Shown: positions 35,385 to 46,265, numbered from the stretch's first letter. The stretch: 64,000 nt of DNA from Pleionea sp. CnH1-48 (GCF_024124665.1 NZ_JAMXSB010000006.1:124001-188000); one strand, 5' to 3'. The notes: generated by a model from the letters alone, not told the origin. Translations and numbers: made by a program.

Positions 35385-37505
35385 TTATTGTTCTCGACTG
35401 CGTTCCCAAATCCACTTAGCATTTTCTGCAAAGGTTTGAGCCAACACAGGCAATTCTTCAGCAGGCACGGGTCTACCAATAAAATAGCCTTGAGCCTCAT
35501 CACACCCATGCTTCATTAAAAAGTCCAGTTGTTCAACATCCTCAACACCTTCGGCGATGACTTCGAACCCTAAGGTTTTTGCCAGAGCCACTAATGAGTG
35601 AACCATGGCTTCTGCCTGCTTGTCACCTGGCACATTCAATACAAAAGAGCGATCCAGTTTAATTTTGTCAAAAGGAAGCTTCATTAAATAACTTAGTGAA
35701 GAATACCCAGTCCCAAAGTCATCTAACGCTAATGGAAAACCTTTACTCTGAATACTGTCTAACGTAGATAAAAACTCGTCAGAATCGACAAAGACCGATT
35801 CGGTAATTTCTACTTCTAATTTTTCAGGAGCAACATCAAACCGTTCTACGGCTTCGCATATATAGGAAAACAAATCGTCTTTCTTTAGCTGAATAGCCGA
35901 AACATTAACAGCGACTCTGGGTAAGTCAAAACCTTGCTGCGCCCATGCGTTAAGTTGTTCTAAAGCAGAATCAATTACCCAACGCCCAACAGAAACAATC
36001 AATCCCAGATCTTCTAACAGTGGTACAAACTCAACAGGAGAAATAAACTCTCCATCGTCATCAAACCACCTTAGCAAAGCCTCGGCACCCAATACCTCAC
36101 CATTTTCTAAACTTACTTGTGGTTGAAAATATAATTTGAACTGATTTTTATCCAGTGCAGCCCTGATTTTTTGTTCCAGTTGAGTCCGTCTATGTAACTG
36201 TTGTGACACTTCATGCTTATGGAAATCAAAGGTATTCTTGCCAAGCTTTTTAGCTTGATACATAGCCGCATTAGAACAACGTAATAACTCTTCAAAAGTC
36301 ACACCATCATCTGGGAAAATGGCAATCCCGATACTCACACTTACAAAACGTTCATGCTCTCCTAAAATAAATGGGCGAGCAATCACTTCACTGATTTTCT
36401 TGGCAACTTCTGCAGCGTCTTCTTCTCTTTCCAAGTCGCCTAAAATCATAATAAACTCATCACCGCCAAGGCGGCCGACAATATCATAACGCCCGGCAAT
36501 AGACTGAATACAAAAAGCGACCTGCTTTAGTAAGTAATCTCCAATACCATGACCTAAGGTATCATTAATGTATTTAAACTCGTCAAGGTCAATCGACATG
36601 AGGGCAACTTTTCTATCTTTTCTTGCGGCTCGCTCCAAGCTATGTTGATAGCGGATCTGACACATATTGCGATTAGGCAAATAGGTCAAGGTGTCATGAA
36701 AGGCTAAAAAGTCGAGTCGCTCTTTAGCCAGTTTTAGCTCAGTAGAGTCCGAAAAAATAATTAGCAAGCAGGCTTCATCATCGGGAGCATAGGTAAACTT
36801 AGACACATTAAGCGTCGCCGAATAACGATCACCGCTTTTTCGGCAGTCCCAAATCTCACCTTGCCAACTTTCTCCCCTGTCCAGATTTGCTAGCATTTCT
36901 CCATAGAGCTTTTCATTTTCCTGTAAGGATAAAAAGATAGGTAAAAGCTGATGTTCTAGATCACTTTCGTCATACCCCGTAATGCGTATAAAAGCAGGGT
37001 TCATAGTAACGACTTTCATTTCGTGATCGAGAATGACAACGGCTTCCTCCGTTGACAGAAAAACAAAGGACTGATACTTAAGCAGTTGATGATGTCTCAT
37101 TGTTTTTGATAACTCTTTAAGAGATACAACAATAAAGTCACTCTCTTTTGACTCAGAGGCCACAACAGCAAACCATCGAATCAAGTTATCATGCTTAATC
37201 CCAACAAGAGGATCTTTTATATAATCGCCTTTTAATATGGGAAGAACTATGCCGGCAAACCAATCTTGATAAACAACACCATCGATATCCAAAACCGATG
37301 CAGCTAACGAATTAATAAATAATGTTTCTGGCGGTTTAAAATCAATATTTAAATAGTCATTAGCTAACGTATTAGCGCACTGGACCATGCCATCTTTAGA
37401 AAGAATCAAAACGCCGTGAGAAAGCGCTTCAATATCGTTTTCTGAAAGACTAGAAAGTTGATGACTGTCCTGAGCTAGCAAAGGGAATATCCTTACAAAG
37501 ATCAC
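35385..37505 (-). CDS. PAS-PAS-GGDEF-EAL c-di-GMP protein
   Basis: 706 residues, cytoplasmic. Two PAS-like domains (about 25-140: GVLILSKDGMVQCANTLA; about 150-260: AVVILDHEMKVVTMNPAFIRITGYDESD, with WQGEIWDCRKSGDRY) precede GGDEF (intact at 36454-36467 on the minus strand) and EAL (EALLRW, then LDDFGTGYSS, KLDRSF, AEGVED). Both catalytic motifs look complete, so it could make or break cyclic di-GMP. The farthest start is GTG 37505, where AAGGA overlaps the start codon; an in-frame TTG about 24 bases on has AAGGA at better spacing. It is a single gene; the PAS ligand is unknown. Confidence 0.93.
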   Translation of the reverse strand: MIFVRIFPLLAQDSHQLSSLSENDIEALSHGVLILSKDGMVQCANTLANDYLNIDFKPPETLFINSLAASVLDIDGVVYQDWFAGIVLPILKGDYIKDPLVGIKHDNLIRWFAVVASESKESDFIVVSLKELSKTMRHHQLLKYQSFVFLSTEEAVVILDHEMKVVTMNPAFIRITGYDESDLEHQLLPIFLSLQENEKLYGEMLANLDRGESWQGEIWDCRKSGDRYSATLNVSKFTYAPDDEACLLIIFSDSTELKLAKERLDFLAFHDTLTYLPNRNMCQIRYQHSLERAARKDRKVALMSIDLDEFKYINDTLGHGIGDYLLKQVAFCIQSIAGRYDIVGRLGGDEFIMILGDLEREEDAAEVAKKISEVIARPFILGEHERFVSVSIGIAIFPDDGVTFEELLRCSNAAMYQAKKLGKNTFDFHKHEVSQQLHRRTQLEQKIRAALDKNQFKLYFQPQVSLENGEVLGAEALLRWFDDDGEFISPVEFVPLLEDLGLIVSVGRWVIDSALEQLNAWAQQGFDLPRVAVNVSAIQLKKDDLFSYICEAVERFDVAPEKLEVEITESVFVDSDEFLSTLDSIQSKGFPLALDDFGTGYSSLSYLMKLPFDKIKLDRSFVLNVPGDKQAEAMVHSLVALAKTLGFEVIAEGVEDVEQLDFLMKHGCDEAQGYFIGRPVPAEELPVLAQTFAENAKWIWERSREQ

Positions 37506-37734
37506 TCCTTAAAGTATAGACAAAGTTAATCCGCTCTATATACATTAAATACAAATAAAGTCGCCTTTAATATCTCAAATTTGCAATGTTAAATATGGAA
37601 GATCTCTCACAAAAAATGAAAACGTAAACGCATATTTCTTACAATAGATAAAGCTAACGCCTATTTATCATTTCACTGACAAAATCTAAACTGTTCTCAC
37701 TGTCAACGGAAACCCATTACAAGGACTTAAACAA

Positions 37735-37926
37735 ATGGCAACTCAAGTTTTAACACCCGAACATGAGTATTTGGTTAGCGAATTATCAGTACAAGACTTT
37801 TTAGCGGTTATTAATCAGCAAAAGCAAGACTGCAGCAGCAATCATTCACAGTGGTACAGCTATCTCGAACAGAAAGCTAACGAAGTGTTTAAAGCAGACA
37901 CTACCATCGACGTTTATAACTTTTGA
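37735..37926 (+). CDS. small protein A of the putative type III effector locus
   Basis: 63 residues preceded by AAGGA about 9 bases before ATG. The stretch EYLVSELSVQDFLAVI resembles DYIVEEVSEEEFMLAL in the next small gene, so the two look like paralogues. It is acidic, without signal peptide or membrane segment. The C-terminal half (CSSNHSQWYSYLEQKANEVFKADTTIDVYNF) is not shared. Codirectional with the chaperone and effector genes downstream. No family recognised. Confidence 0.6.
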   Translation: MATQVLTPEHEYLVSELSVQDFLAVINQQKQDCSSNHSQWYSYLEQKANEVFKADTTIDVYNF

Positions 37927-38023
37927 TTGTGTACAGAAAGATTTTAATTAATAACCAATCTAACAAAATTATCTCCTATTGATATACTCAATAAGAGAAA
38001 CCAACAAAATGTAAGGATTGAGT

Positions 38024-38191
38024 ATGATAGAGCAAGTTGTTCATAGTTTTATCGATAACCAATGTGATGATTACATTGTTGAAGAAGTGTCTGAAGAAGA
38101 ATTTATGCTGGCTCTAAAACAATTCGGACAACAAACCGAAGTTTCTCAGAGTTCTAGCCGCTCAGAAGAACTCGCAGGCGTAACAGCCTAA
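38024..38191 (+). CDS. small protein B, related to the preceding gene
   Basis: 55 residues, MIEQVVHSFIDNQCDDYIVE onward, ending SSSRSEELAGVTA. AAGGA lies 7 bases before the ATG, and a terminator follows directly, both supporting expression. Its central DYIVEEVSEEEFMLALKQF matches the protein 100 bases upstream. No cleavage motif, signal peptide or known family is seen. A leader-like or secreted peptide role is speculation. Confidence 0.55.
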   Translation: MIEQVVHSFIDNQCDDYIVEEVSEEEFMLALKQFGQQTEVSQSSSRSEELAGVTA

Positions 38192-38202
38192 TCTGATTCT
38201 CA

Positions 38203-38232
38203 AAAAGCCGCTCTGGTAATCCAGCGGCTTTT
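38203..38232 (+). terminator. intrinsic terminator after small protein B
   Basis: AAAAGCCGCTCTGG and CCAGCGGCTTTT pair around TAAT, with a two-base bulge, and the 3' arm ends in T. It lies 12 bases after the stop, so the chaperone and effector genes downstream probably have their own promoter. Confidence 0.8.
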
Positions 38233-38465
38233 CTCTACACTAGCCTCCCTTAAAAGCGCTATTAATGTGCTTTATTTGTTGTTTTTAAAATACCCACTCT
38301 AATTTAGCCTCAAACAGAGCCATAAACGTGCTTATAATCATTTTTAGATATCAGCGTCGCCATTTAACACTTCGATAAAAAGCTCATAACTATTCTCACG
38401 CCAACCAGAACTTATTCAATCCAGGTGTTACTTAATAGATAGAAAACACTATTGAGCACCAAGCC

Positions 38466-38921
38466 ATGTCGATTATTAACATTCTTTTTGAAAATCTTGC
38501 CCAGCAACTGGAACTAGAAAGCCTCAAGCTTAACAACGAAGGCCATCTGACACTGATGGATGATGACATTCCCGTCGACTTCCAGTCTTGCAACGAAGAC
38601 AAAAACCTCTGCATCTACTTCGAAGCGGGTTTTCTAGAAGAAGACTGCTCCCCCAAGAAGCTAGAAGTGCTATTAATGGCAAACTACTTTGGTCTGGAAA
38701 CACGAGGTTTTAATTTAGCTCTCGAACCCGGAACTCGTGCTTTAGTGCTCAGTCGTATGTTTAGTATTAACGAACTGGATGTATCTCAAGTTCTTGAAAC
38801 TCTTGACTTTATACCTGAGTTACATCATGAAATCCAAGCTCTGGCCGAGATAGAGTCAAAGGATTTTTCCAATACAACACTCAGCAGAGATGCTGCGGCC
38901 AGCACCATGATCAGAATATAG
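38466..38921 (+). CDS. CesT/Tir-type type III secretion chaperone-like protein
   Basis: 151 residues, small and acidic (many Asp and Glu). The layout matches class I chaperones: an N-terminal helix (IINILFENLAQQLEL), a strand pair (GHLTLMDDDIPVDF, NLCIYFEAGF), a second helix (PKKLEVLLMANYFGLETRGFNLALEPGTRALVLSRMFSINELDVSQV) and a C-terminal helix LETLDFIPELHHEIQALAE. LLxANYF...G..LaLepgt..LvLsr is the characteristic pattern. It sits 12 bases before a large effector-like gene, as these chaperones usually do. There is no strong ribosome-binding site before ATG 38466. No secretion machinery is in the window. Confidence 0.75.
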   Translation: MSIINILFENLAQQLELESLKLNNEGHLTLMDDDIPVDFQSCNEDKNLCIYFEAGFLEEDCSPKKLEVLLMANYFGLETRGFNLALEPGTRALVLSRMFSINELDVSQVLETLDFIPELHHEIQALAEIESKDFSNTTLSRDAAASTMIRI

Positions 38922-38933
38922 GAGGATCAAATC

Positions 38934-40871
38934 ATGCATATCCACTCATCCATCGATCAGCCTAGAGTCACACAGTCTGACAAAAACAATTTTGAGCAAT
39001 TACATAAATTAGCCAAACGCGGACATCGTAAAACTCGAATTGTCGTAGGTGATAACAACAGCTTCAAAGCCTCTTCACGTATTCAACAAGTGAGAAGTTT
39101 TCACAATAACGACACTGTCGATAAAGAAAATCAAGAAGCCTGGAAGGCTTTGAAAAACAACTTAACCGCTCACTACGGCAGCGGCATTGCAGACAAAGTT
39201 CTGAGTAAATTCTCTCAACGAATCAGCAACAACAAACGCCTATCGGCTCATCATGTTCATATTGCTCTAAAAGAAGCAAAGGCGTTAAAAAGCGGCATTG
39301 GAAACGTCAGTCAGCAAAACGAAAAACTCTCTGAAGTTAAAGATGATCCTAGATTGAAAAAAGAGCTGAATAAGACTTTGCCCTTCTATAAAAAAGTTAA
39401 AAACTTTTTTACATCAGCCCCTACCCATGCTCACATGGCTCCAGGGAATATCCGTGAAGCAGCGGTTACAGGCTTAGAGATAGCAGAAAAAATCAAAGAA
39501 GGCGCAGAAAAAGCAGAAGAACACTCAAAAGAAATCATTGAAGAGACAGCAAAACATGGAGATAAAGTAGAACACGGCTCCAAAACCGTTGAGACGTTAA
39601 AAGACGTTGCACCTTTTACTTCCGTTTTAGGTTCACAGCTAGCTTCGATAGTTGAAACAATGCATATTGCGCATAAATCCGACCAATATCAGGCGCTCAG
39701 AAACATATCTGAGTCAGCACATCGTGCTCACAATCTTAAAGCACCCGAAGTCAAAAGCGATCAGCAGCTAGCCGTCTTAAATGCAGAACTAAACCATCTA
39801 AAGCAAATGAAACGCCTGGATCCTGAGCTTACTTACTTATATCAACTAAAAGATGATATTAAAGATTTAGATAACCAGATCGAGCAATCTGTCGACCAAC
39901 CTATAAAACAACAGCAACTACAGGCAAAAAAAGAACTGCTGGAGAAGTTTTTAACAGAGGGCAAAAAAGTTTCATTCATGAGTGATGCGAAAGCCAACAA
40001 ATATCTAAACGATCGCATTAAATCAACAGAAAGCAGTATTAGACAAAGAGAAACTCATATTAAAAAAGCCGTTGTGATGAATCCGATGGTAAGAGCTCTC
40101 ACACAAACTCTGAGTAACAACCGTGACCTACAAGCCGAGCGTGCTGCCATTGCTATGAGCTCTGCCTTTCTTATCGCCGGAACAAGTATTGCCGCAGCAG
40201 GGGCCGCACCCGCAGGTTTAGCCGCAGGCGCTATTACTAGTCACATGTCGACCCATACAGCTGCGGGCGTTGCCCTAAAAACATCCGCTCAACTAGGCTC
40301 AGAGTTTTTACTCCTGCAAGCACAGGGAAAAATCATCGAAGAAGTTACCGATGTTGCTCACGAAAAATTGGTAGGGGACGAAAATCATCACAGTCCTCAG
40401 CAGCTTAACCTATCCAGTCTGGTTTCTACTGACCAACATGGTAACGAGAAGAACTTCGATATCTTCGAAAACCCTAAAGCTGCGATGGCTTTTCTACGTT
40501 ACCTTGCCCTGCCTTATGAAAAAGGTGCAGAGCATGAAGACACCAGAATGGAGCTACGTAAAATGATGGGAGCGACCAAAGACAGTGATTTACCTATCAA
40601 ACGTAAGTTAACAAGCGATGAGAAAACCATTAGCAAAGCCTTAAAGTCAAACCATGGTATTTCAGGTTCTATTTCTGAAGCGGTGCGTGCGCAAACGTTG
40701 ATAGAGCAAGCCAAGGACATCAACGAAATCATGGATATTCAAGCGAACTGCTCCAAAGAGGCAAGAGCTCTGATGGATGCCAATGTGGTTTATTCTTCAG
40801 AGAACCCCGGCAAAGAAACTCCTAAGGTTGACTGGTTGAAACTGATGTTCATCGCTGACAAAATGAAGTAA
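38934..40871 (+). CDS. putative type III secretion effector or translocated protein
   Basis: 645 residues, translated from ATG 38934 after a strong AGGAGGATC. There is no classical signal peptide; the first 60 residues are polar and Ser/Asn/Arg-rich, as in type III substrates. A segment at about 65-110 (LTAHYGSGIADKVLSKFSQRISNN...LSAHHVHIALKEA) is reminiscent of the N-terminal region in some effectors. Coiled-coil regions occur at about 170-215 and 280-350. An Ala/Gly-rich hydrophobic hairpin lies at about 405-440 (AAIAMSSAFLIAGTSIAAAG, then PAGLAAGAITS), suited to membrane insertion. No catalytic motif is recognised. It directly follows a CesT-like chaperone gene, and the pairing is the main evidence. 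Confidence 0.65.
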   Translation: MHIHSSIDQPRVTQSDKNNFEQLHKLAKRGHRKTRIVVGDNNSFKASSRIQQVRSFHNNDTVDKENQEAWKALKNNLTAHYGSGIADKVLSKFSQRISNNKRLSAHHVHIALKEAKALKSGIGNVSQQNEKLSEVKDDPRLKKELNKTLPFYKKVKNFFTSAPTHAHMAPGNIREAAVTGLEIAEKIKEGAEKAEEHSKEIIEETAKHGDKVEHGSKTVETLKDVAPFTSVLGSQLASIVETMHIAHKSDQYQALRNISESAHRAHNLKAPEVKSDQQLAVLNAELNHLKQMKRLDPELTYLYQLKDDIKDLDNQIEQSVDQPIKQQQLQAKKELLEKFLTEGKKVSFMSDAKANKYLNDRIKSTESSIRQRETHIKKAVVMNPMVRALTQTLSNNRDLQAERAAIAMSSAFLIAGTSIAAAGAAPAGLAAGAITSHMSTHTAAGVALKTSAQLGSEFLLLQAQGKIIEEVTDVAHEKLVGDENHHSPQQLNLSSLVSTDQHGNEKNFDIFENPKAAMAFLRYLALPYEKGAEHEDTRMELRKMMGATKDSDLPIKRKLTSDEKTISKALKSNHGISGSISEAVRAQTLIEQAKDINEIMDIQANCSKEARALMDANVVYSSENPGKETPKVDWLKLMFIADKMK

Positions 40872-40890
40872 CTATAGTTTTGTTAGACAT

Positions 40891-40925
40891 AAAAAAACCA
40901 CGGATGTTGCCATCAGTGGTTTTTT
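40891..40925. terminator. bidirectional terminator between effector and purA
   Basis: AAAAAAACCAC-G-GATG pairs with CATC-A-GTGGTTTTTT around TTGC. T-runs on both strands serve the convergent effector-like gene and purA. Confidence 0.9.
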
Positions 40926-40944
40926 CTTAACTTTTTAACGAAAG

Positions 40945-42303
<1,359 letters not shown>

Positions 42304-42443
42304 TTAAGCACAATTACCTCTTTTTTATGCGCTCAATTCGGTATTTTCTACAATTTTAAAGCTCAACAAACACTTATATTAGCTTTAAATCGGGTAAGTT
42401 GAAGCTTTCGTCTCTGATTTGTCCTTTCAGTACTCATGGCTGC

Positions 42444-42629
42444 CTAGCCTCGAACCATCCATAACAACAGCATTCCAGAAGTAACAACCGCAGCCCCCAT
42501 CCACCGTAGCTGATGATTATCCAGCTCACTCAGACTTCTTACCCACTGCCGCCAACGTTCAGGAAAAGCAAACGGCAGCAAACCTTCAAGTACCAGAAAC
42601 AAGGCAAGCGCAGCCCATAAATCTTCCAT
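42444..42629 (-). CDS. yjeT: DUF2065 (YjeT-like) inner-membrane protein
   Basis: 61 residues with two transmembrane helices: DLWAALALFLVLEGLLPFAF and MGAAVVTSGMLLLWMV, linked by a short basic loop (PERWRQWVRSL). A strong GAGGTGAT site precedes the ATG. It sits between hflC and purA, the same place as yjeT in E. coli. A terminator upstream separates it from hflC. Function is unknown. Confidence 0.88.
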   Translation of the reverse strand: MEDLWAALALFLVLEGLLPFAFPERWRQWVRSLSELDNHQLRWMGAAVVTSGMLLLWMVRG

Positions 42630-42660
42630 TTTTAATCACCTCTCTTTTTTAAAGGCCAAT

Positions 42661-42693
42661 AAAAAAGCCTGACATTTTAAGTCAGGCTTTTTT
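42661..42693 (-). terminator. terminator after hflC (works in both directions)
   Basis: AAAAAAGCCTGAC and GTCAGGCTTTTTT form a 13-bp stem with an ATTTTAA loop. On the minus strand it ends the hflK-hflC transcript before yjeT. Confidence 0.92.
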
Positions 42694-42735
42694 GCTGAGT
42701 ACCGCTGGTACCCAAATCAGACATAAACGTCTTTT

Positions 42736-43653
42736 TTACTTTTTGCCTTCGGCGTCTTTCAAATATCTGAAGAACTCACTATCTGGTTGAATCACCAAGA
42801 TATCATCCTTACTGCTAAATGAAGTTTTGTAGGCATCAAGGCTACGCAAGAACGCATAAAACTCTGGATTCTTATTGTATGAATCCGCATAAATTTTTGC
42901 AGACTCTGCATCGGCTTCACCACGTACACGACGAGAATATTCATCAGCCTTTGCCAGAATACGCTGCACGTCGGCATCGGTTTCTGCAACCAATACGTTC
43001 GCTTTCTCTTGCCCTTTACTGCGTGTGTCTGTCGCTTTTGCTTTACGTTCAGATTTAATCTGCTCATACACATTTTCGACAACTTCAGCAGTGTAGTTCA
43101 CTTTCTTAACGCGAATATCAACGACTTCAATACCGTACTGAGGCGTTAATTTATTTACTGACTCTTTAACGTCGTTCATTAGCTCAGTACGCTCACCAGA
43201 AATCGCTTCCTGCAACGTACGTTGACCAAACGCATTACGCAAACCGTTATCTACCAATTCTTCCAAACGATCTTCGGCATAATCAATGTTACCGCTACCA
43301 GCAGCGCCTACATTACTGATGGTACTTACATAGAAAGTAGCAAAATCAACGATTTTCCACTGTACATAAGTATCAACATCTAAGAACTGTTTGTTCGATG
43401 TTGTGAAAACATCAGGCGAACCATCCATTGTTTGCATACGAGCATCTATTCGAGCGGCTTTTTCTACAAAAGGCATCTTGAAATGCAGCCCCGGCTCATA
43501 AACAACGGGTAAATCAGAATCAGCAGGTCTTACCGCTTTCTTAAAGCGTAGTTTCAGTGCACGCTGAGACTCATTGACAACATAAAATGAGTTAGCTCCC
43601 AAAATGATCGCCAATAGGACGAAAAACAGAGCCCAAAAACTTTTAGAGGTCAT
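42736..43653 (-). CDS. hflC: HflC, regulator of FtsH protease
   Basis: 305-residue SPFH/band-7 protein anchored by one N-terminal transmembrane helix (FWALFFVLLAIILGANSFYVV), with most of it in the periplasm. Contains FVVNESQ-like opening, DARMQTMDGSPDVF, TVDVYVQWK-like and the SPFH coiled coil ERKAKATDTRSKGQEKANVL. It forms large HflKC assemblies around FtsH. It starts 2 bases after the hflK stop. Confidence 0.96.
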   Translation of the reverse strand: MTSKSFWALFFVLLAIILGANSFYVVNESQRALKLRFKKAVRPADSDLPVVYEPGLHFKMPFVEKAARIDARMQTMDGSPDVFTTSNKQFLDVDTYVQWKIVDFATFYVSTISNVGAAGSGNIDYAEDRLEELVDNGLRNAFGQRTLQEAISGERTELMNDVKESVNKLTPQYGIEVVDIRVKKVNYTAEVVENVYEQIKSERKAKATDTRSKGQEKANVLVAETDADVQRILAKADEYSRRVRGEADAESAKIYADSYNKNPEFYAFLRSLDAYKTSFSSKDDILVIQPDSEFFRYLKDAEGKK

Positions 43654-43655
43654 TA

Positions 43656-44684
43656 TTATTTTCCTCCCTTATTTTTAATTAGCTGATCAAGGGGAAGATA
43701 CATCATATTGTTACCTGCTTTGGTATCCATCATCACCTTGGTAGAACTCGACAATACAGATTCCATTGTCTCAATGTACAAACGATTTCGAGTCACTTCT
43801 GGTGCAGCCTCATACTGAGGTAACAGTTGATTAAATCGAGCAACTTCACCATTCGCTTTCGCTAATACCTGAGCCTTGTAAGCGGCTGCTTGTTGACGTA
43901 ATTGCTCTGCATCCGCGCGAGCCAGAGGTAATTTCTCATTACGATAAGCCTCAGCATCCTGAATCACACGCTTAGCATCTTGTTCTGCTTTATTCACATC
44001 TTCGAAAGCAGTGTTTACCGCAGAAGGAGGAGCCGTTCTTTCTAACGTAACGGTTTCAACTTTAAGTCCGGCATGGTATTGAGCCAACACTTTACGCAGC
44101 TCTTCCATAATTTCGATACGAATTCGTTCTTTTTCGGACGTCAAAATCGCATCAACGTTATTGTCACCAATGACCTGACGCAAAGCGCTTTCTGATGCCT
44201 GTCGTAATGCATTCTCAGGTGATGACAAATTAAACAGGTAGTCACGAGGATTATTGATCTTATACTGAATACCAATTTCAACTTTGATGATATTGATATC
44301 TTTGGTCAGCATAACCCCTTCGATTTTGGCCTGCTTAATTTGCGACACGTTAACTTTCTTGATGGTTTGAATCCCTAAAGGAATCCAACCTAAGCCAGAT
44401 TCCACAACAGAATCAAACTTACCAAAATGCAGAATGACGCCTTTTTCAGCTTCTTTTACGGTATAAAAGCCTAATAAAAACCACGCGACAACAGCCACTA
44501 TCAGTCCCGTTGCAAAGAAGCCTTTCATTCCACCTGACGAAGGTGAACCAGGACCGCCGCCCTTGGAAATTTTGCCCCACAGATCTTTCATCATTTTATC
44601 AAGATCCGGTGGACCATCTTGTTTATTACGATTGCCCCATGGGTCTTTATTACCGTTGTTGTTGCCCGGTGAATTCCAGGTCAT
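43656..44684 (-). CDS. hflK: HflK, regulator of FtsH protease
   Basis: 342 residues. A Gly/Asn-rich cytoplasmic N-terminus (MTWNSPGNNNGNKDPWGNRN) with a DLDKMMKDLWGKI helix precedes a transmembrane segment (GFFATGLIVAVVAWFLLGFYTV) and the SPFH domain (EKGVILHFGKF, GIQYKINNPRDYLFN, ESALRQVIG, VEAYRN-like helix). GGAG stands about 6 bases before the ATG. It is the partner of HflC directly downstream. Confidence 0.97.
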   Translation of the reverse strand: MTWNSPGNNNGNKDPWGNRNKQDGPPDLDKMMKDLWGKISKGGGPGSPSSGGMKGFFATGLIVAVVAWFLLGFYTVKEAEKGVILHFGKFDSVVESGLGWIPLGIQTIKKVNVSQIKQAKIEGVMLTKDINIIKVEIGIQYKINNPRDYLFNLSSPENALRQASESALRQVIGDNNVDAILTSEKERIRIEIMEELRKVLAQYHAGLKVETVTLERTAPPSAVNTAFEDVNKAEQDAKRVIQDAEAYRNEKLPLARADAEQLRQQAAAYKAQVLAKANGEVARFNQLLPQYEAAPEVTRNRLYIETMESVLSSSTKVMMDTKAGNNMMYLPLDQLIKNKGGK

Positions 44685-44747
44685 GACGTTCTCCGTTTAT
44701 TTTTCGATTTTGCCAAATTCTAGAGGTGAGGCGATGCAGATGCAATG

Positions 44748-46043
44748 CTATTCTGATGTCGAAGCAATCAGATGAGACAAATCCATCTCACTTTTTCGCT
44801 CTAACCGTTTCCAATCTGCCAACTGCAAGCGCACATCGAGCAAAAAACAACCATCATCGGTGATTTGCTCACGTTCTACGCAGTTCAGATCATACAATTG
44901 TCCCCTGAGTGCCATTTTGTCATGATTCAAACTCAAGGTCGCTTCAAACCATTCTTTGCTAACCTTATCGGCAATGGCCTGCATTAACAAATCAATACCC
45001 GCACCATCAACCGCAGAACACCATACTCTCATGCGTCCGGTTTCAGGGCATACCTCCGCTTTTGGGCGAAGACCTTCAACCTGATCGATCTTATTGTACA
45101 CCTCGATGATGGTGGCTTCGGTAGCATCAATTTCGTCTAATACCTGATAAACCTGCTCTCGATTATCATCACGACGCTCATCCGATGCATCAATGACATG
45201 CAGCAGCAAGTCTGCCTCACGGCTTTCTTGCAAGGTGGCTTTAAATGCCGCGACTAAGTCATGGGGCAAATGACGAATAAATCCAACGGTATCAGCTAAC
45301 ACAACCGCCAGTTGATCATTAATTTGTAGTCTTCGGTGAGTGGGATCGAGTGTCGCAAACAGCTGGTCGGCAGCCAAAACACCCGCTTCAGTAATTCGGT
45401 TAAACATGGTCGACTTACCTGCATTGGTGTAGCCAACCAGCGAAACAGAGGCAATATTCGCCCGCTGTCGGGATCGACGCCCTTGTTCTCGTTGCTTTTC
45501 AACTTTCTCCAGTCGACGCTCAATGGTTTTAATGCGCCCACGTAACAAACGTCTATCGGTTTCGAGCTGAGTTTCTCCAGGACCACGTAATCCGATCCCC
45601 CCTTTTTGTCTCTCAAGGTGGGTCCACCCTCGTACAAGACGTGTAGAGAGATGACGCAACTGGGCTAACTCAACCTGCAATTTACCTTCGTGGCTTTGTG
45701 CTCGTTGAGCAAAAATATCCAAAATGAGACCAGTGCGATCAACAACGCGGCATTTTAATTCATGCTCAATATTACGTTCTTGCGAAGGCGATAGAGCATG
45801 ATTAAACAAAACCACATCGGCTTTGTAGTCTTTTACCAGATCCGCCACTTCTTCTAACTTACCACTGCCAATAAAAAATCGGGGCTGTGGCGTTGCTCGA
45901 GAAGTCGTCACAATATCCAGCACTTCAATGTTGGCTGAGCGCGCTAAATCAACAAACTCATTCAAGTCTTCCTGACTGCTAGCATCAGGGAAGTCCACAT
46001 GAACTAATATGGCGCTTTCGCCACCTTCATAACGATCAAACAC
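44748..46043 (-). CDS. hflX: GTPase HflX
   Basis: Ribosome-splitting GTPase, about 431 residues. An N-terminal HflX domain (FDRYEGGESAILVHVDFPDA, ATPQPRFFIGSGKLEEV, FNHALSPSQERNIE) with GxGETQLETDRR is followed by the G domain (GYTNAGKS, DTVGFIRHLP, NKID). I prefer GTG 46043, which gives the MFDRY start seen in other HflX proteins; TTG 46052, three codons upstream, has slightly better AGG spacing. A terminator-like hairpin lies between it and hfq, so it may have its own promoter or depend on readthrough. Confidence 0.95.
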   Translation of the reverse strand: MFDRYEGGESAILVHVDFPDASSQEDLNEFVDLARSANIEVLDIVTTSRATPQPRFFIGSGKLEEVADLVKDYKADVVLFNHALSPSQERNIEHELKCRVVDRTGLILDIFAQRAQSHEGKLQVELAQLRHLSTRLVRGWTHLERQKGGIGLRGPGETQLETDRRLLRGRIKTIERRLEKVEKQREQGRRSRQRANIASVSLVGYTNAGKSTMFNRITEAGVLAADQLFATLDPTHRRLQINDQLAVVLADTVGFIRHLPHDLVAAFKATLQESREADLLLHVIDASDERRDDNREQVYQVLDEIDATEATIIEVYNKIDQVEGLRPKAEVCPETGRMRVWCSAVDGAGIDLLMQAIADKVSKEWFEATLSLNHDKMALRGQLYDLNCVEREQITDDGCFLLDVRLQLADWKRLERKSEMDLSHLIASTSE

Positions 46044-46265
46044 AAAAACCAATAAACCTGTTTATTTTCAAAAGAGAGAAAGTACTTTATCAACCGCTAA
46101 TATGGTGATGAAGTGGCATGTAATCAAGTGGGAGAAATAGTATTTTACATCTTTAATGCGCAATAAGAGAGTGCCTGAGCGCTTAATGATGACCATGAGG
46201 CAGCCTGTGCAGGATAAAAAATCAACAATACGAATACTGATATCTATCCGTATATAGATAAACAA

